From the NCBI GenBank assembly GCA_001724025.1, contig MEDJ01000010.1, forward strand, positions 1 to 64,000: DNA of 64,000 bases, read 5' to 3'. This document shows, one piece after another, positions 49,619 through 59,049 of the stretch; the stretch's first letter is position 1; every line of letters starts with the position of its first letter. A program made the translations under genes and the position numbers. The notes under the pieces were generated by a model. The model was not told where the DNA came from. It was given only the letters and a program-made list of their open reading frames with translations, and did no database searches. The stretch comes from Acidobacteria bacterium SCN 69-37 (GTDB lineage: Bacteria > Acidobacteriota > Vicinamibacteria > Vicinamibacterales > SCN-69-37).

Positions 49619-52533
49619 TGCGGACGACAGCGGGACGGATCGGGGTGGCTCTCGTGTTGTGGCTGACGCTGGCGGCCGCGGCGTTCGCACAGGAGGCGGC
49701 CGGGCCGATCGGCCAGCCCGTCGTGGCGGTCCGATTCGACGTGGAAGGGCGGCCCAACGAGGAGCCGCCACTGATGGGCCTGTCGGCCGTGCGTGTGGGC
49801 GAGCCGCTCCGGAGCGAAGACGTGCGCTCCACGATCGCGCGGATCGACGGGCTCGGCACCTACGACGACGTCTCGGCGTCGGCGGGATTCGTGCCCGGCG
49901 GTGTCGAGGTGGTCTTTCACCTGGTCCCGCGGCGCCCGGTCACGGCGCTCCAGATCGAGGGCACGACGGGCATGCCGGCCGGGACCCTGCGTCGCCAACT
50001 CCAGCAGCGGTATGGCGGCATCCCCGCGACCGCGCGGCCGTCGTCCGTCGAAGCGACGGTCACGCAGATGCTCAATGACGAGGGGTATCTCTCGGCGCGC
50101 GTCACGAGCCGTCTCGAGACGAGCGTCGACGCCGACGCGGCCACGCTCGTGCTGGACGTGACCGCCGGGCCGCAGGCGGTGGTGCGCAGCGTCGAGGTGC
50201 GCGGGCAGTCGCCGCGCTCGCCCGAGAGTCTCATCGCGCAGACGCGTACGGCTGTCGGATCGCCCTACCGCCGGCGCGAGATCGAGACGGCGCTGACGAC
50301 GATCGAGGAAGACCTGCGCAGTCGCGGCTACTACGAGGCCCAGCTGACGCTGCAGGCCACACCGGCCGATGACGGGGTGGACCTCGTGATCGGCGTGAAT
50401 GCCGGACCGCGCGTCGAGGTGCGCGTGCTGCCTGCCGGCGTGCTGCCGGGCAGCCTCGCGGACCTCGTCCCGATCCGGCGGCTCGGGTCGGCCGATCAGG
50501 ATCTGCTCGAGGACTCGCGGGCGCGGATCGAACGTGCGCTGCGCGCGCAGGGCTACTGGAAGGCATCGGCGCCGTTCACCCGCACGCTCGAACAGGACGG
50601 GGCGCTGCTCGTCATCACCTTCCCGATCGCGCGCGGTCCGCGCTATTACGTGGACGACGTCGAGGTCCCGGCGGGCCTGGCCTTGAGCGCCGCGCGGATC
50701 CGCGATTTGATCGGCGTCGCCCGTGGAGACATCTTCGACGAGGACCGGTTCCTGGCCGGCCTGGCGCGCGTGGCCGACGCGTATCGGCGCGCCGGCTATT
50801 ACGCCATGCGGGCCGAGCCCACGTACGAGGAAGTGCCCGGCGGCGATCCGTCGCGCGCTGCTGTCGTGCTGCACCCGACGATTACCGAGGGGCCGGCCGG
50901 GCGGCTGACGGCGGTAACCATCGACAACGGTGAGGCCGCGCAGGTGCCCGACGCGGACATCCGCCAGGTGATGGCGTCACACGTCGGTGAGCCGTACGTG
51001 GAGGAGATAGCGGCCCGCGATCAGATCGCGATCAGGAGCCTGTATCTCGACCGCGGATTTCCAGGGGCAGCGGTGACCATGCGCCCCGTGTTCGGCGAGG
51101 ACGGACGGGCCGTGACGCTCGACGTGCACGTGACCGAGGGCGTGCGCGTCATGATTGCGGACATCTCGGTCGTGGGAAACGAGCGCGTCTCGACACGTGC
51201 GATCCTCGATGAGATGCGCCTGGCGCCGGGACAACCGGCCGGCGCGAGCGCGCTCGAGGAGGCCCGCCGGCGACTCGTCGAGATGGGGGTCTTCCGTCGA
51301 ATCACGATCTCGATGGCCGATCGCGCGGCCGGTGAGACGCAGGGACACCTGATCGTCAACGTTGTGGAGGCGCCGGCCACGACCGTCGGGGTCGGCGGCG
51401 GGCTCGAGGCGGGGCGCTACACCCGCATCAGCCCGGCAGGGCGCAGCGATCGCGTGGAGTTCGCACCGCGCGGATTCTTCGAGATCAGCCGTCGGAATCT
51501 CGGCGGCCGCAACCGCATCGTCAGCTTTTTCTCGCGGGCGGCGTTGAAGCGCAACCAGGGTGCCGTCGATGAGGACGAGCCGGACGATGGCTCGGGGTTC
51601 ACGGAATACCGCGTCACGGGCACGTACCGTGAACGGCGGGCCTTCGGATCGGCCTCCGACCTGCTCCTCGGTTTCACCTCGGAACAGGGCCGGCGCACGA
51701 GCTTCGATTTCGGCCGCCAGCGGGCGAACGCCGAAGCGCTGCGGGTTTTTTCGCCCACGCTCAGCGTGTCGGGCCGGTACGCGCTCGAGTTCAGCCGGTT
51801 GTTCGCCGATCGGATCGAGCCGAGCGACAGGCCGCTCATCGACAGACTGTTCCCCGAAGTCCGTCTCTCGATAGTGGCGAGCGGGGTATCGTGGGATCGT
51901 CGCGACAGCCCGATCGATCCAACGCGCGGCACGCTCGTCACCGGCGATGTCGAACTGGCGGCCCGCGCGATTGGCTCGCAGGTCGGATACGTGAAGAGCT
52001 TCTTCCAGGGATCGGCATTCCGCCGGCTCGACGCCGCCGCCCACACGGTCGTCGCCGGGCGCGTGCTGGTGGGGGGCGCGCGCGGCTTCCTGCGGACCGT
52101 GACGTCGGCCGACGGGGCAACCGAGGAGGTCGTCCAGGACCTGCCGGCCAGCCAGCGCTTCTTCGCGGGCGGCAGCACCACGGTCCGCGGCTTCCAGCTC
52201 GACAGGCTCGGCGTCGACGAGATCATCCGGAACGGCCTGTCGATCGGCGGGAACGGCATCGTGGTGGCGAACGTGGAGATCCGGCGGTTCGTCACGCGTC
52301 TGCTGGGACGTGATTTCGGGCTGGTCGGATTCCTCGATGCCGGCAATGTCTTCCGTCGCGCGGGCGACATCGACCTCGGCCGGCTGCGGACCGCGACGGG
52401 CGTTGGCGTGCGCTACGACTCGCCGCTGGGGCCGCTGCGGCTCGACTTCGGGTTCAAGATCCGACCGCACACGATGCCCGACGGTCGCGAACGTGGCTGG
52501 GAGTATCACCTCAGCATCGGGGAGGCCTTCTGA
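49618..52533 (+). CDS. Omp85-family outer-membrane protein with seven POTRA-like repeats
   Basis: A 971-residue outer-membrane protein: signal peptide 1-24, then seven successive POTRA-like modules at about 34-104, 106-185, 186-264, 265-341, 342-426, 427-508 and 509-586, most ending in a G[PV] turn. The 16-stranded-type barrel follows to residue 971, with the Omp85 motif VRGF at 856-859 and a C-terminal Phe. E. coli TamA has three POTRA domains and BamA five. Direct coupling to the TamB-like gene supports a TamA-like partner; BamA function cannot be excluded. Confidence 0.9.
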   Translation: MRTTAGRIGVALVLWLTLAAAAFAQEAAGPIGQPVVAVRFDVEGRPNEEPPLMGLSAVRVGEPLRSEDVRSTIARIDGLGTYDDVSASAGFVPGGVEVVFHLVPRRPVTALQIEGTTGMPAGTLRRQLQQRYGGIPATARPSSVEATVTQMLNDEGYLSARVTSRLETSVDADAATLVLDVTAGPQAVVRSVEVRGQSPRSPESLIAQTRTAVGSPYRRREIETALTTIEEDLRSRGYYEAQLTLQATPADDGVDLVIGVNAGPRVEVRVLPAGVLPGSLADLVPIRRLGSADQDLLEDSRARIERALRAQGYWKASAPFTRTLEQDGALLVITFPIARGPRYYVDDVEVPAGLALSAARIRDLIGVARGDIFDEDRFLAGLARVADAYRRAGYYAMRAEPTYEEVPGGDPSRAAVVLHPTITEGPAGRLTAVTIDNGEAAQVPDADIRQVMASHVGEPYVEEIAARDQIAIRSLYLDRGFPGAAVTMRPVFGEDGRAVTLDVHVTEGVRVMIADISVVGNERVSTRAILDEMRLAPGQPAGASALEEARRRLVEMGVFRRITISMADRAAGETQGHLIVNVVEAPATTVGVGGGLEAGRYTRISPAGRSDRVEFAPRGFFEISRRNLGGRNRIVSFFSRAALKRNQGAVDEDEPDDGSGFTEYRVTGTYRERRAFGSASDLLLGFTSEQGRRTSFDFGRQRANAEALRVFSPTLSVSGRYALEFSRLFADRIEPSDRPLIDRLFPEVRLSIVASGVSWDRRDSPIDPTRGTLVTGDVELAARAIGSQVGYVKSFFQGSAFRRLDAAAHTVVAGRVLVGGARGFLRTVTSADGATEEVVQDLPASQRFFAGGSTTVRGFQLDRLGVDEIIRNGLSIGGNGIVVANVEIRRFVTRLLGRDFGLVGFLDAGNVFRRAGDIDLGRLRTATGVGVRYDSPLGPLRLDFGFKIRPHTMPDGRERGWEYHLSIGEAF

Positions 52534-53033
52534 TGATCGGACGACTGTTGATCTGCCTTGCGGTTGCCGGCCTGGTGGCCGTCGGGATTCCGGCGACGGC
52601 GCAGGTGGAGCTCGATCGCATCGTGTCGCGCGTGGCGGGCCGCCTGATCACCCTCTCGGACATCCGCCAGGCCCGCACGCTCAGGCTCGTCGACGAGACG
52701 ACGTCGGACGAGGCGACGCAGCGCGCCCTCGAGTCGCGCCTGCTGATCCTGCACGAGCTCTCGCGCGGCTCGGCGGCGCCGCCACCGGATCGCGAGGCCG
52801 TGGCTGCCCGCCGGGCCGAGTGGACGGCCAGCATGGGCAGCGACCAGGCGGTGCCCGCGTTGCTGGCGCAGGGCGGCATGAGTGATGGCGACCTCGACGC
52901 CTGGTTCAGAGACGACGTGCGGATCCGCGCGTACCTGCGCCGGCAGTTCGGGAGGCTCGACGACGCCGAGCGCACCGAGGCGATGCGCGAGTGGCTCGGG
53001 CGGCTTCGGCAGCGGGCCGAACTGCCGCAGTAG
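52533..53033 (+). CDS. SurA N-terminal-like periplasmic protein without PPIase domain
   Basis: A 166-residue exported protein (signal peptide cut near ATAQ-VEL). VELDRIVSRVAGRLITLSDIRQAR is the SurA/PpiD chaperone N-terminus, and the end (YLRRQFGRLDDAERTEAMREWLGRLRQRAEL) matches the returning chaperone helix. The parvulin domain normally between or after them is missing. It is coupled to the Omp85 gene by one shared base, consistent with a chaperone for outer-membrane proteins. Confidence 0.8.
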   Translation: MIGRLLICLAVAGLVAVGIPATAQVELDRIVSRVAGRLITLSDIRQARTLRLVDETTSDEATQRALESRLLILHELSRGSAAPPPDREAVAARRAEWTASMGSDQAVPALLAQGGMSDGDLDAWFRDDVRIRAYLRRQFGRLDDAERTEAMREWLGRLRQRAELPQ

Positions 53034-53042
53034 GCGGGGCGA

Positions 53043-54308
53043 TCAGGGGCGCGGCGTCGTACCGGCAACGAGCGCGTCGTAAACGGCGATCTGGCGCTTC
53101 ACGATAACCGTCCACGCGAACTCGCGTTCGACGATCGCGCGGCTGTCGTCGCCCATCGTGCGGAGCCGCTCGCCGGCGTCGGCCGTGGCAATGAGCGCCT
53201 CGGCGAGTGCGTCGGCATCATCGGGCGGCACGAGCCAGCCGTTGACACCGGGGCGGACCTTGTCGGGCAGTCCGCCGGCACGCGTGGCCACGATGGCGCG
53301 CCGGTGTCCCATGGCCTCGAGCGTCACGAGCGAACTGCCCTCGTAGCGTGTCGGGTGGACGAAGACCGAGGCCGCCACGTACCACGCGTGCAGGTCGCGT
53401 TCGCTCGCCCGGCCGGCGAACACCACGCGATCCACGATGCGGTGCTTCGCGATGGCCTGTTCGATCTCGGGACGGAACGGTCCGGTGCCGACGATCACCC
53501 AGCGCCACGGTCTCGTGCCAAGGCGGCCGCTGCGCGCGGCGCGGCCGATCGCCTCGGCCAGCACGTCGAATCCCTTGTTGAACTCCAGGCGCCCGACGCT
53601 CAGCCACACCAGATCGTCGGCGCCGATCTGGTGGCGCTGCCGCATCAGGCAGCCGTCGGCCATCCCGGCCATCGTTCCGAGTTCCACCAGATCGATGCCG
53701 TTCGGCACGGTGACGAGCTGACCCGGGCGTGGCGCCAGGTGGCGCGTGACCGTGGGCTCGAGGACCGCGTCGGTGGCGATGATCCGATCGGCGCGCCGGG
53801 CCACCCGCCTGACCGCGCGTCGGAGCGGGGCATAGCCGATCCGCTTCAGCAGCACCTGCGTGGGCGCCGTGGCGCCGAATTCCTCGAGGCCCTGCGGGTT
53901 GAGGACGAGGGGGACGTCGTGGCGGCCGAACGTGGCCCCGAGCAGGCTGGCGCCGAACCCGTGAACGATGTGACCGGCGCCGCCGGCCCGCGCCAGCGCG
54001 ATGGCCCGGCGTCCGGCCCGCAGGCCGTAGAGCAGGTACGCCGTCGAGCGATCGAGGATCGTGGTGCCGCGACGATTCGCCAGCGGGAACGTGAGATACG
54101 ACACGTGGCGCACCTGGATCAGGGGCGAGGCGAACGGATCGCTCAGTCCGTCGTGACGCACGGTGGGTGGCGGCACGATCAGCGTGACGGGCACGCCGCA
54201 GGCGGCCAGGTGACAGACGAGATCCCGGACCGATCGCTCGAGGCCGCCGAATCCGTGCATCGGCATGGCCGCGCGAGCGACGACGATGATCCGCAGGGGG
54301 GAGGTCAT
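53043..54308 (-). CDS. Glycosyltransferase family 4
   Basis: A 421-residue GT-B enzyme. The N-terminal acceptor domain opens with VARAAMPMHGFGGLERSV; the C-terminal nucleotide-sugar domain has VWLSVGRLEFNKGFD and VFVHPTRYEGSSLVTLEAM, the EX7E motif region. It adds a sugar to a surface glycan or lipid carrier; donor and acceptor unknown. Last gene of the coupled unit (ATGA overlap with the gene upstream) and nine bases from the convergent SurA-like gene. Confidence 0.88.
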   Translation of the reverse strand: MTSPLRIIVVARAAMPMHGFGGLERSVRDLVCHLAACGVPVTLIVPPPTVRHDGLSDPFASPLIQVRHVSYLTFPLANRRGTTILDRSTAYLLYGLRAGRRAIALARAGGAGHIVHGFGASLLGATFGRHDVPLVLNPQGLEEFGATAPTQVLLKRIGYAPLRRAVRRVARRADRIIATDAVLEPTVTRHLAPRPGQLVTVPNGIDLVELGTMAGMADGCLMRQRHQIGADDLVWLSVGRLEFNKGFDVLAEAIGRAARSGRLGTRPWRWVIVGTGPFRPEIEQAIAKHRIVDRVVFAGRASERDLHAWYVAASVFVHPTRYEGSSLVTLEAMGHRRAIVATRAGGLPDKVRPGVNGWLVPPDDADALAEALIATADAGERLRTMGDDSRAIVEREFAWTVIVKRQIAVYDALVAGTTPRP

Positions 54309-55585
54309 GACGGGCCGTGGGCCTGGTGCAGGACCTGATGATAGACGGCTTCGACGCGGGCCACGACGCCCGTGGCGGCGAACCGCGTGTGGACGTCGGC
54401 GCGGGCCGCGGCTCCCAGGCGACGTCGCAGATCCGGATCGTCGACGAGCGTCCGCAGATCGCGCGCGAACCCGTCTGCATCGTCCGAGAGCAGTCCAGTC
54501 TCGCGGTGCCTGATGATGTCGGGCGTCCCCCCGGTGTTCATCGCCGCAATCGGCGCACCGAGTGCGGCGGCCTCGATCAACACGCGGCTGAGCGACTCGG
54601 GCCCGTACGACGGGAAGGCGAGCAGGGCGGCGTGCTGCATCCAGGCCCAGACTCGATCGCGATCGAGCCAGCCCTCGACGCGCATCTCGATCCGCAGCTG
54701 GCGCGCCTGGGCCTCCAGGGATGCGCGGAGCGGGCCGTCGCCGACGATGACCAGCGGCCAGGTGATGCGGGCGCGCGCGAGGGCCGGCAGCAGGTACTGG
54801 ACGCCCTTGTTGACGGCCAGCTTGCCCGCGTAGAGGACGTACGGGCCCTGGATGGGCGGCGTCGTGTGCATGAACGCCTGATCGAGGGCGGCCATGTCGA
54901 TCGGGTTCGGGATCGTGTGCAGTCGATCCGCTGCCAGCGTGGGGATGCGCTGCCGCAGATCGCGCGCGATGGTCGTGCTGACCGCGATGACGGCGTCGGC
55001 GGCCGCGAGCGTGCGGCGCTTCGTCGCGAGGTTGGCGCGCATGTACGGAATCAGCGGCCAGCTGGCGACGAACGCGCCACCGGCCCGCGGCTTCACGCAG
55101 CGCGTCATCATGCCGACGGTACACGCCGGGCAGAGCGCGGGCTGTGACGGGTCGTAGATCAGATCCGACCAGTAGCAGACGGGCCAGTAGTCCCTGACGG
55201 TCGCGACCACCGGGATGCCGGCACGGCGTCCCGCGCGGATGGCGGGCACGGTGGTCATCACGTGCTGTGCGTGGATGACGTCGATCCCGCGCCCGAGTCG
55301 TGTCTCGCGCAGGTAGGTGTCGAGTCGTCGCCACAGCCACTCGTTCTTCAGCACGTTGCGGAGGTAGGGCACGGCCGGCGCTTGCTGATCGAACGTCGTG
55401 ACGGGGACGCCCTCGTACTCGTGATGGCTGATACCTGTGACGTCGGCGCCGCGCGCCCGGATCACCTCGACGTGGTGGCCGCGGGCGACCAGGCCGCGCG
55501 TCAGTTCCCACGTGCTCCAGCCGCTCCCGCCGCAGTGCGGCGGGAACGCGTCGGTCACGATCAGGACGCGCAGCGCGGCGCTCAT
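54305..55585 (-). CDS. Glycosyltransferase family 4 with cysteine cluster
   Basis: A 426-residue GT-B enzyme starting VLIVTDAFPPHCGGSGWS. Between the lobes it carries VRDYWPVCYWSDL and CPACTVGMMTRC, a cysteine cluster found in some GT4 enzymes that probably binds zinc. The donor domain has VLYAGKLAVNKGVQYLLP and LAFPSYGPESLSRVLIEAAALG. ATGA overlaps with both neighbouring glycosyltransferases mark it as part of one operon. Confidence 0.88.
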   Translation of the reverse strand: MSAALRVLIVTDAFPPHCGGSGWSTWELTRGLVARGHHVEVIRARGADVTGISHHEYEGVPVTTFDQQAPAVPYLRNVLKNEWLWRRLDTYLRETRLGRGIDVIHAQHVMTTVPAIRAGRRAGIPVVATVRDYWPVCYWSDLIYDPSQPALCPACTVGMMTRCVKPRAGGAFVASWPLIPYMRANLATKRRTLAAADAVIAVSTTIARDLRQRIPTLAADRLHTIPNPIDMAALDQAFMHTTPPIQGPYVLYAGKLAVNKGVQYLLPALARARITWPLVIVGDGPLRASLEAQARQLRIEMRVEGWLDRDRVWAWMQHAALLAFPSYGPESLSRVLIEAAALGAPIAAMNTGGTPDIIRHRETGLLSDDADGFARDLRTLVDDPDLRRRLGAAARADVHTRFAATGVVARVEAVYHQVLHQAHGPS

Positions 55586-56730
55586 CGACCCCGCGCGAGC
55601 GCGCGCAGCCGCTTGTCGAGGATGGCGCAGTGAGCCTGCCAGCTGAAGTCGCGCACGACGCGGGTGCGGGCGGCCGCCCCGATCCGGCGGCGCGTGGTTT
55701 CGTCGGCCAGCCGTGTCAGCGCGCGGTCGAGCCCGCGGGCCTCGCGCGGGTCGTACAGCATCCCCTCGACCTTGTCCTCGACGAGCCGCTTGAGCCGCGG
55801 CAGAGCCGGCGCGACGACGGGCAGGCCGACGGCCATGTACTCGAAGATCTTCAGCGGCGACCAGTAGAACCCGAGTCGCAGCGGACCGTGCCGGAACGGC
55901 TCGAAGGGCGCCACGCCGATGTCGGCCGCGGCCAGTGCCGCCGGCAGTGCGCTGTGTGGCAGTGCGCCGGTAAAGGTCACGCCCGGCAGATCGCGGGCCG
56001 CACGTTCGACGGCGGCTCGCTCGGGACCGTCGCCGATGAAGACCGCGCCGAAGCGGTGATCGCCATCGCGGTGCAGCCGCGCGAGCGCCGCCGCGAGTTG
56101 GACCACGCCGTGCCACGAGCGGAACGCGCCGGCAAAGACGCAGAGGATGCGGTCGTCGGTCCGCGTGAACGGCACGGGGCCGCGCGCCTCGGGCGTGAAG
56201 TGCGCGATGTCGGCGCCCCACTCGATCTCGAGGACCCGCCGCCGCTCGACCCACGCGGGCAGGATATCGGCCGACGTGGTGACGAACATCTGCGTCCGGC
56301 GGCAGATCGCGTCCCGCCAGCGCCGCATCGGCTCGACGAGCAGCGCGCGATCGATCTTGGACTTGAGCGATCCCGGATAGTCGATGACCGGGGCGTTGAC
56401 CTCGAGGACGGCGGGGACGCCGAGCCGCGAGGCCGCGAGGACACCTTCACCGCCGAAGTTGTAGTACCGCTCCATGATGACCTGGGCACCGATGCGGCGC
56501 GCCAGATCGGTCAGGGCCCCGACACGCAGCCAGCGCAGCTGCTGCCGGCCGAGCGGTGGGCCCATCGCGTGCCACTGCACGGCCCCGGCCGGCCAGGGAC
56601 CGCCGGGCCGGGTGGCGACGTGGACCTCGTGTCCGCGCGCGGCCAGGCCTTCGGCCACCGCCTGCACGTGGACCGAGCCGCCGAGCGTGCCCGGTACCGT
56701 CTGATCGAGCGCCGCGTAAAGGACGCGCAT
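55582..56730 (-). CDS. Glycosyltransferase family 4
   Basis: A 382-residue GT-B enzyme. N-terminal PGTLGGSVHVQAVAEGLAARG is the glycine-rich acceptor loop; the C-terminal half has CVFAGAFRSWHGVVQL and YWSPLKIFEYMAVGLPVVAP, the donor-site helix. Related by architecture to the other GT4 genes here but not a recent duplicate. It starts one base after the stop of the methyltransferase gene. Confidence 0.87.
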   Translation of the reverse strand: MRVLYAALDQTVPGTLGGSVHVQAVAEGLAARGHEVHVATRPGGPWPAGAVQWHAMGPPLGRQQLRWLRVGALTDLARRIGAQVIMERYYNFGGEGVLAASRLGVPAVLEVNAPVIDYPGSLKSKIDRALLVEPMRRWRDAICRRTQMFVTTSADILPAWVERRRVLEIEWGADIAHFTPEARGPVPFTRTDDRILCVFAGAFRSWHGVVQLAAALARLHRDGDHRFGAVFIGDGPERAAVERAARDLPGVTFTGALPHSALPAALAAADIGVAPFEPFRHGPLRLGFYWSPLKIFEYMAVGLPVVAPALPRLKRLVEDKVEGMLYDPREARGLDRALTRLADETTRRRIGAAARTRVVRDFSWQAHCAILDKRLRALARGR

Positions 56731-56731
56731 G

Positions 56732-57808
56732 TCAGCGCTCCGTGGCCTGCGGGCTGCCGGCGGCCGGCTTGCGGAGCAGCGCGAAGAACGGGCCTGTCGG
56801 GATCCGGCCGAACAGCCACAGGTCGATCTGCATCAGCGCCGTGGCCGCCCGCAATCCCCAGTAGAGCGCGCCGCCGCGACGCACGCGGGCCTGCGCGGCG
56901 CGGCGCGCTGCCCGGACGGCCGCGTGATCGTCGGTGGGGCCGGCGGCCGGCAGCCGACGACCGGCCCGGCGCGCGAGCCAGTGTTCGGCCATGCGTGCGA
57001 GGACGTTCTCCATGAACGCGCCGATCACCGGTGAGTAGTAGGTGATGCGCGCGATCTCGAAGCCGCAGGCCGCCGCCACCTGCCGCAGGTCGTCGTGATC
57101 GGCGAGCGGGTTCAGGTGATCGGACTTGCGCAGCCGCTCCTGCCGCAGATCGAGCAGGCCGACGCGCTCGCACACGCGGGCGATCCGGTTGACCAGCCGC
57201 ACGCCGAGGGCGGGCCAGCCGTTCTTCCGCACGTGCGTGTAGATGAACAGCGTGCCGCCGGGCGCGAGCACCCGGTTGGCTTCGCGCAGGACGTCGGTGA
57301 GCGCCTGCGGCGACAGGTGCTCCATCACGTCGAGCGACCAGGCCTTCGTGAACACCGCGGACTGCAACGGCAGCCGGCGGAGATCGCCGAGGATCAGGTC
57401 CGCGCGATCGATGGCCTCCTGCGCGAAGAACGGGCTGATGTCGACGCCGAGAACGGCCGCGCCCGATCCGGCGTTCCAGACGATGGCCCTGCCGCTGCCG
57501 CAGCCGAGATCGGCGATACGGTCGCCGGGACCGGGGCGCAGGAAGCGCCGCAGCATGTCGTTGCGGATCTTCGATCCCAGCACGGGCGGCGCGATCGACT
57601 CGTGCCGGGCGTCGGCGTGCAGCTCGTGATCGAGGTACTTCGTCTGTTCCTCGAACGTCGCGAGCGGACGGAGATCGAGATACCCGTGGCGCGTGTCGAA
57701 TCGCCGGCGGCAGCCGCCGCAGGTCATCGCCTCGTCGTCGGTGGCGCGGATGAGCGCGCTCCGGCAGTCCGGGCACTGCACGAGTTGCGTCATGGCAGCC
57801 GTGATCAT
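56732..57808 (-). CDS. SAM-dependent methyltransferase with zinc ribbon
   Basis: A 358-residue class I methyltransferase. A Trm112/zinc-ribbon-like N-terminus (CPDC at 12-15, CGGC at about 30) precedes the SAM domain, whose motif I is IADLGCGSGRAI and whose LDVMEHLSP is the post-II motif. The C-terminal 100 residues include an Arg/Ala-rich part and two hydrophobic stretches that may attach it to the membrane. Placed among glycosyltransferases, it probably methylates a sugar of the same glycan or its lipid carrier. Start chosen at the ATG that overlaps the preceding stop. Confidence 0.85.
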   Translation of the reverse strand: MITAAMTQLVQCPDCRSALIRATDDEAMTCGGCRRRFDTRHGYLDLRPLATFEEQTKYLDHELHADARHESIAPPVLGSKIRNDMLRRFLRPGPGDRIADLGCGSGRAIVWNAGSGAAVLGVDISPFFAQEAIDRADLILGDLRRLPLQSAVFTKAWSLDVMEHLSPQALTDVLREANRVLAPGGTLFIYTHVRKNGWPALGVRLVNRIARVCERVGLLDLRQERLRKSDHLNPLADHDDLRQVAAACGFEIARITYYSPVIGAFMENVLARMAEHWLARRAGRRLPAAGPTDDHAAVRAARRAAQARVRRGGALYWGLRAATALMQIDLWLFGRIPTGPFFALLRKPAAGSPQATER

Positions 57809-58986
57809 GCCGCGGCCGCCTGCAGGGCCGCCTCGAGCCGCTCGGCCCGGGCCTCCCACGTGTAGCGCGGCACGAGCGCGCGCGCCGCGGTCGCGAGGCG
57901 GGCGGCCAGCACCGGATCGGTCCGCAGCCGCTCGATCGCCGACGCCAGCGCAGCGGCGTCGCCGGCCGGTACGAGCAGCGCCGTGTCGCCGTCGGTCAGC
58001 ACTTCGCGGATGGCCGGGAGGTCGGACGCGACGATGGGGCGGCCCAGGGCCAGGTACTCGAACAGTTTCAGCGGCGACGTGTAGCGCTCCGAGATCGCCG
58101 ATGGCGTGTTCGGCAGCACGAGGATCGTCGCGGCCGCCAGGCGCCCGGCCACGTCGGCCGGCGGGAGCAGGCCGGTGAACGTGAGGCGTCCGTCCACCCG
58201 CAGGGTCGACGCAAGCGTGCGGACACGTGCCAGATCGGGCTCGGCCGGGTGCCCGCCGATGATCAGCCCTTCGGCATCGGGAACCGCGGCCATCGCGTGT
58301 ACGAGCACGTCGACGCCCTTCCATGGATACAGGTGCCCGGCGTAGCCGACGACCGTGCGGCCGTCGGACCGCGCGCCGGGGATCGCGTCGTCAGGTGGAA
58401 CGGGCGGACCACCGTCGGGGACCACGTGCACGTGGGCGCGATCGCCGAACCGCGCGCGCAGGTCGTTGGCCAGGGCGGCGGTCAGCGTGACGTACGCGGC
58501 GGCGCGCGCCCAGACGAGGGCCTCGCGGCGTGCGAGCCGCTGCTGCTTGGCTGGCGACGGCGCGAGATCCGGACGGCCGAGCAGCGCCGGCATCTCGGCG
58601 CTGACGACATCGGCCATGCCGTGCGACTCGTACACGACACGTCGCCGCGCCGCGACCGGCGCGCGCAGCAGGAACGCCGCCAGGCCGAGATCGCGCGTGA
58701 ACACGACGCCACCAGTGGTGGTCGTCGCGGCGAGGGCTTCGAGGAGGAACCGCATCCGTGTCAGTGGCGGGCCCGGGGCCCGGCCGATGGTCCGGATGGT
58801 CAGGCCGTCCGGACGCGAAACACCATAGAACGTGAACGGATCACGCGCCGGCACGGCGGTATCGGGCCGCACCATCAGCGTGACCGCGTGGCCACGCCGC
58901 GCCAGCGCACGACACGTCGCCATGGTCTGCGCGCCGTTGGCACGCTCGATCGGAAATCTCGTGTCGGCGAGGTAGAGGACGGTCAC
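57805..58986 (-). CDS. Glycosyltransferase family 4
   Basis: About 393 residues from the GTG giving MTVLYLADTRFPIERANGAQT, a typical GT-B opening; a TTG six codons earlier is possible. The donor domain has VVGYAGHLYPWKGVDVLVHA and TSPLKLFEYLALGRPIVASDLP. ATGA overlap with the methyltransferase gene. The first of the tightly coupled five-gene run; a 63-base gap separates it from the GT-C gene upstream. Confidence 0.87.
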   Translation of the reverse strand: MTVLYLADTRFPIERANGAQTMATCRALARRGHAVTLMVRPDTAVPARDPFTFYGVSRPDGLTIRTIGRAPGPPLTRMRFLLEALAATTTTGGVVFTRDLGLAAFLLRAPVAARRRVVYESHGMADVVSAEMPALLGRPDLAPSPAKQQRLARREALVWARAAAYVTLTAALANDLRARFGDRAHVHVVPDGGPPVPPDDAIPGARSDGRTVVGYAGHLYPWKGVDVLVHAMAAVPDAEGLIIGGHPAEPDLARVRTLASTLRVDGRLTFTGLLPPADVAGRLAAATILVLPNTPSAISERYTSPLKLFEYLALGRPIVASDLPAIREVLTDGDTALLVPAGDAAALASAIERLRTDPVLAARLATAARALVPRYTWEARAERLEAALQAAAA

Positions 58987-59049
58987 GCACCTGGGGGCCG
59001 GCAACGGCCGGACAAAATCCTAGTCTATCGCGGCCGTCACGCCTGCGGC

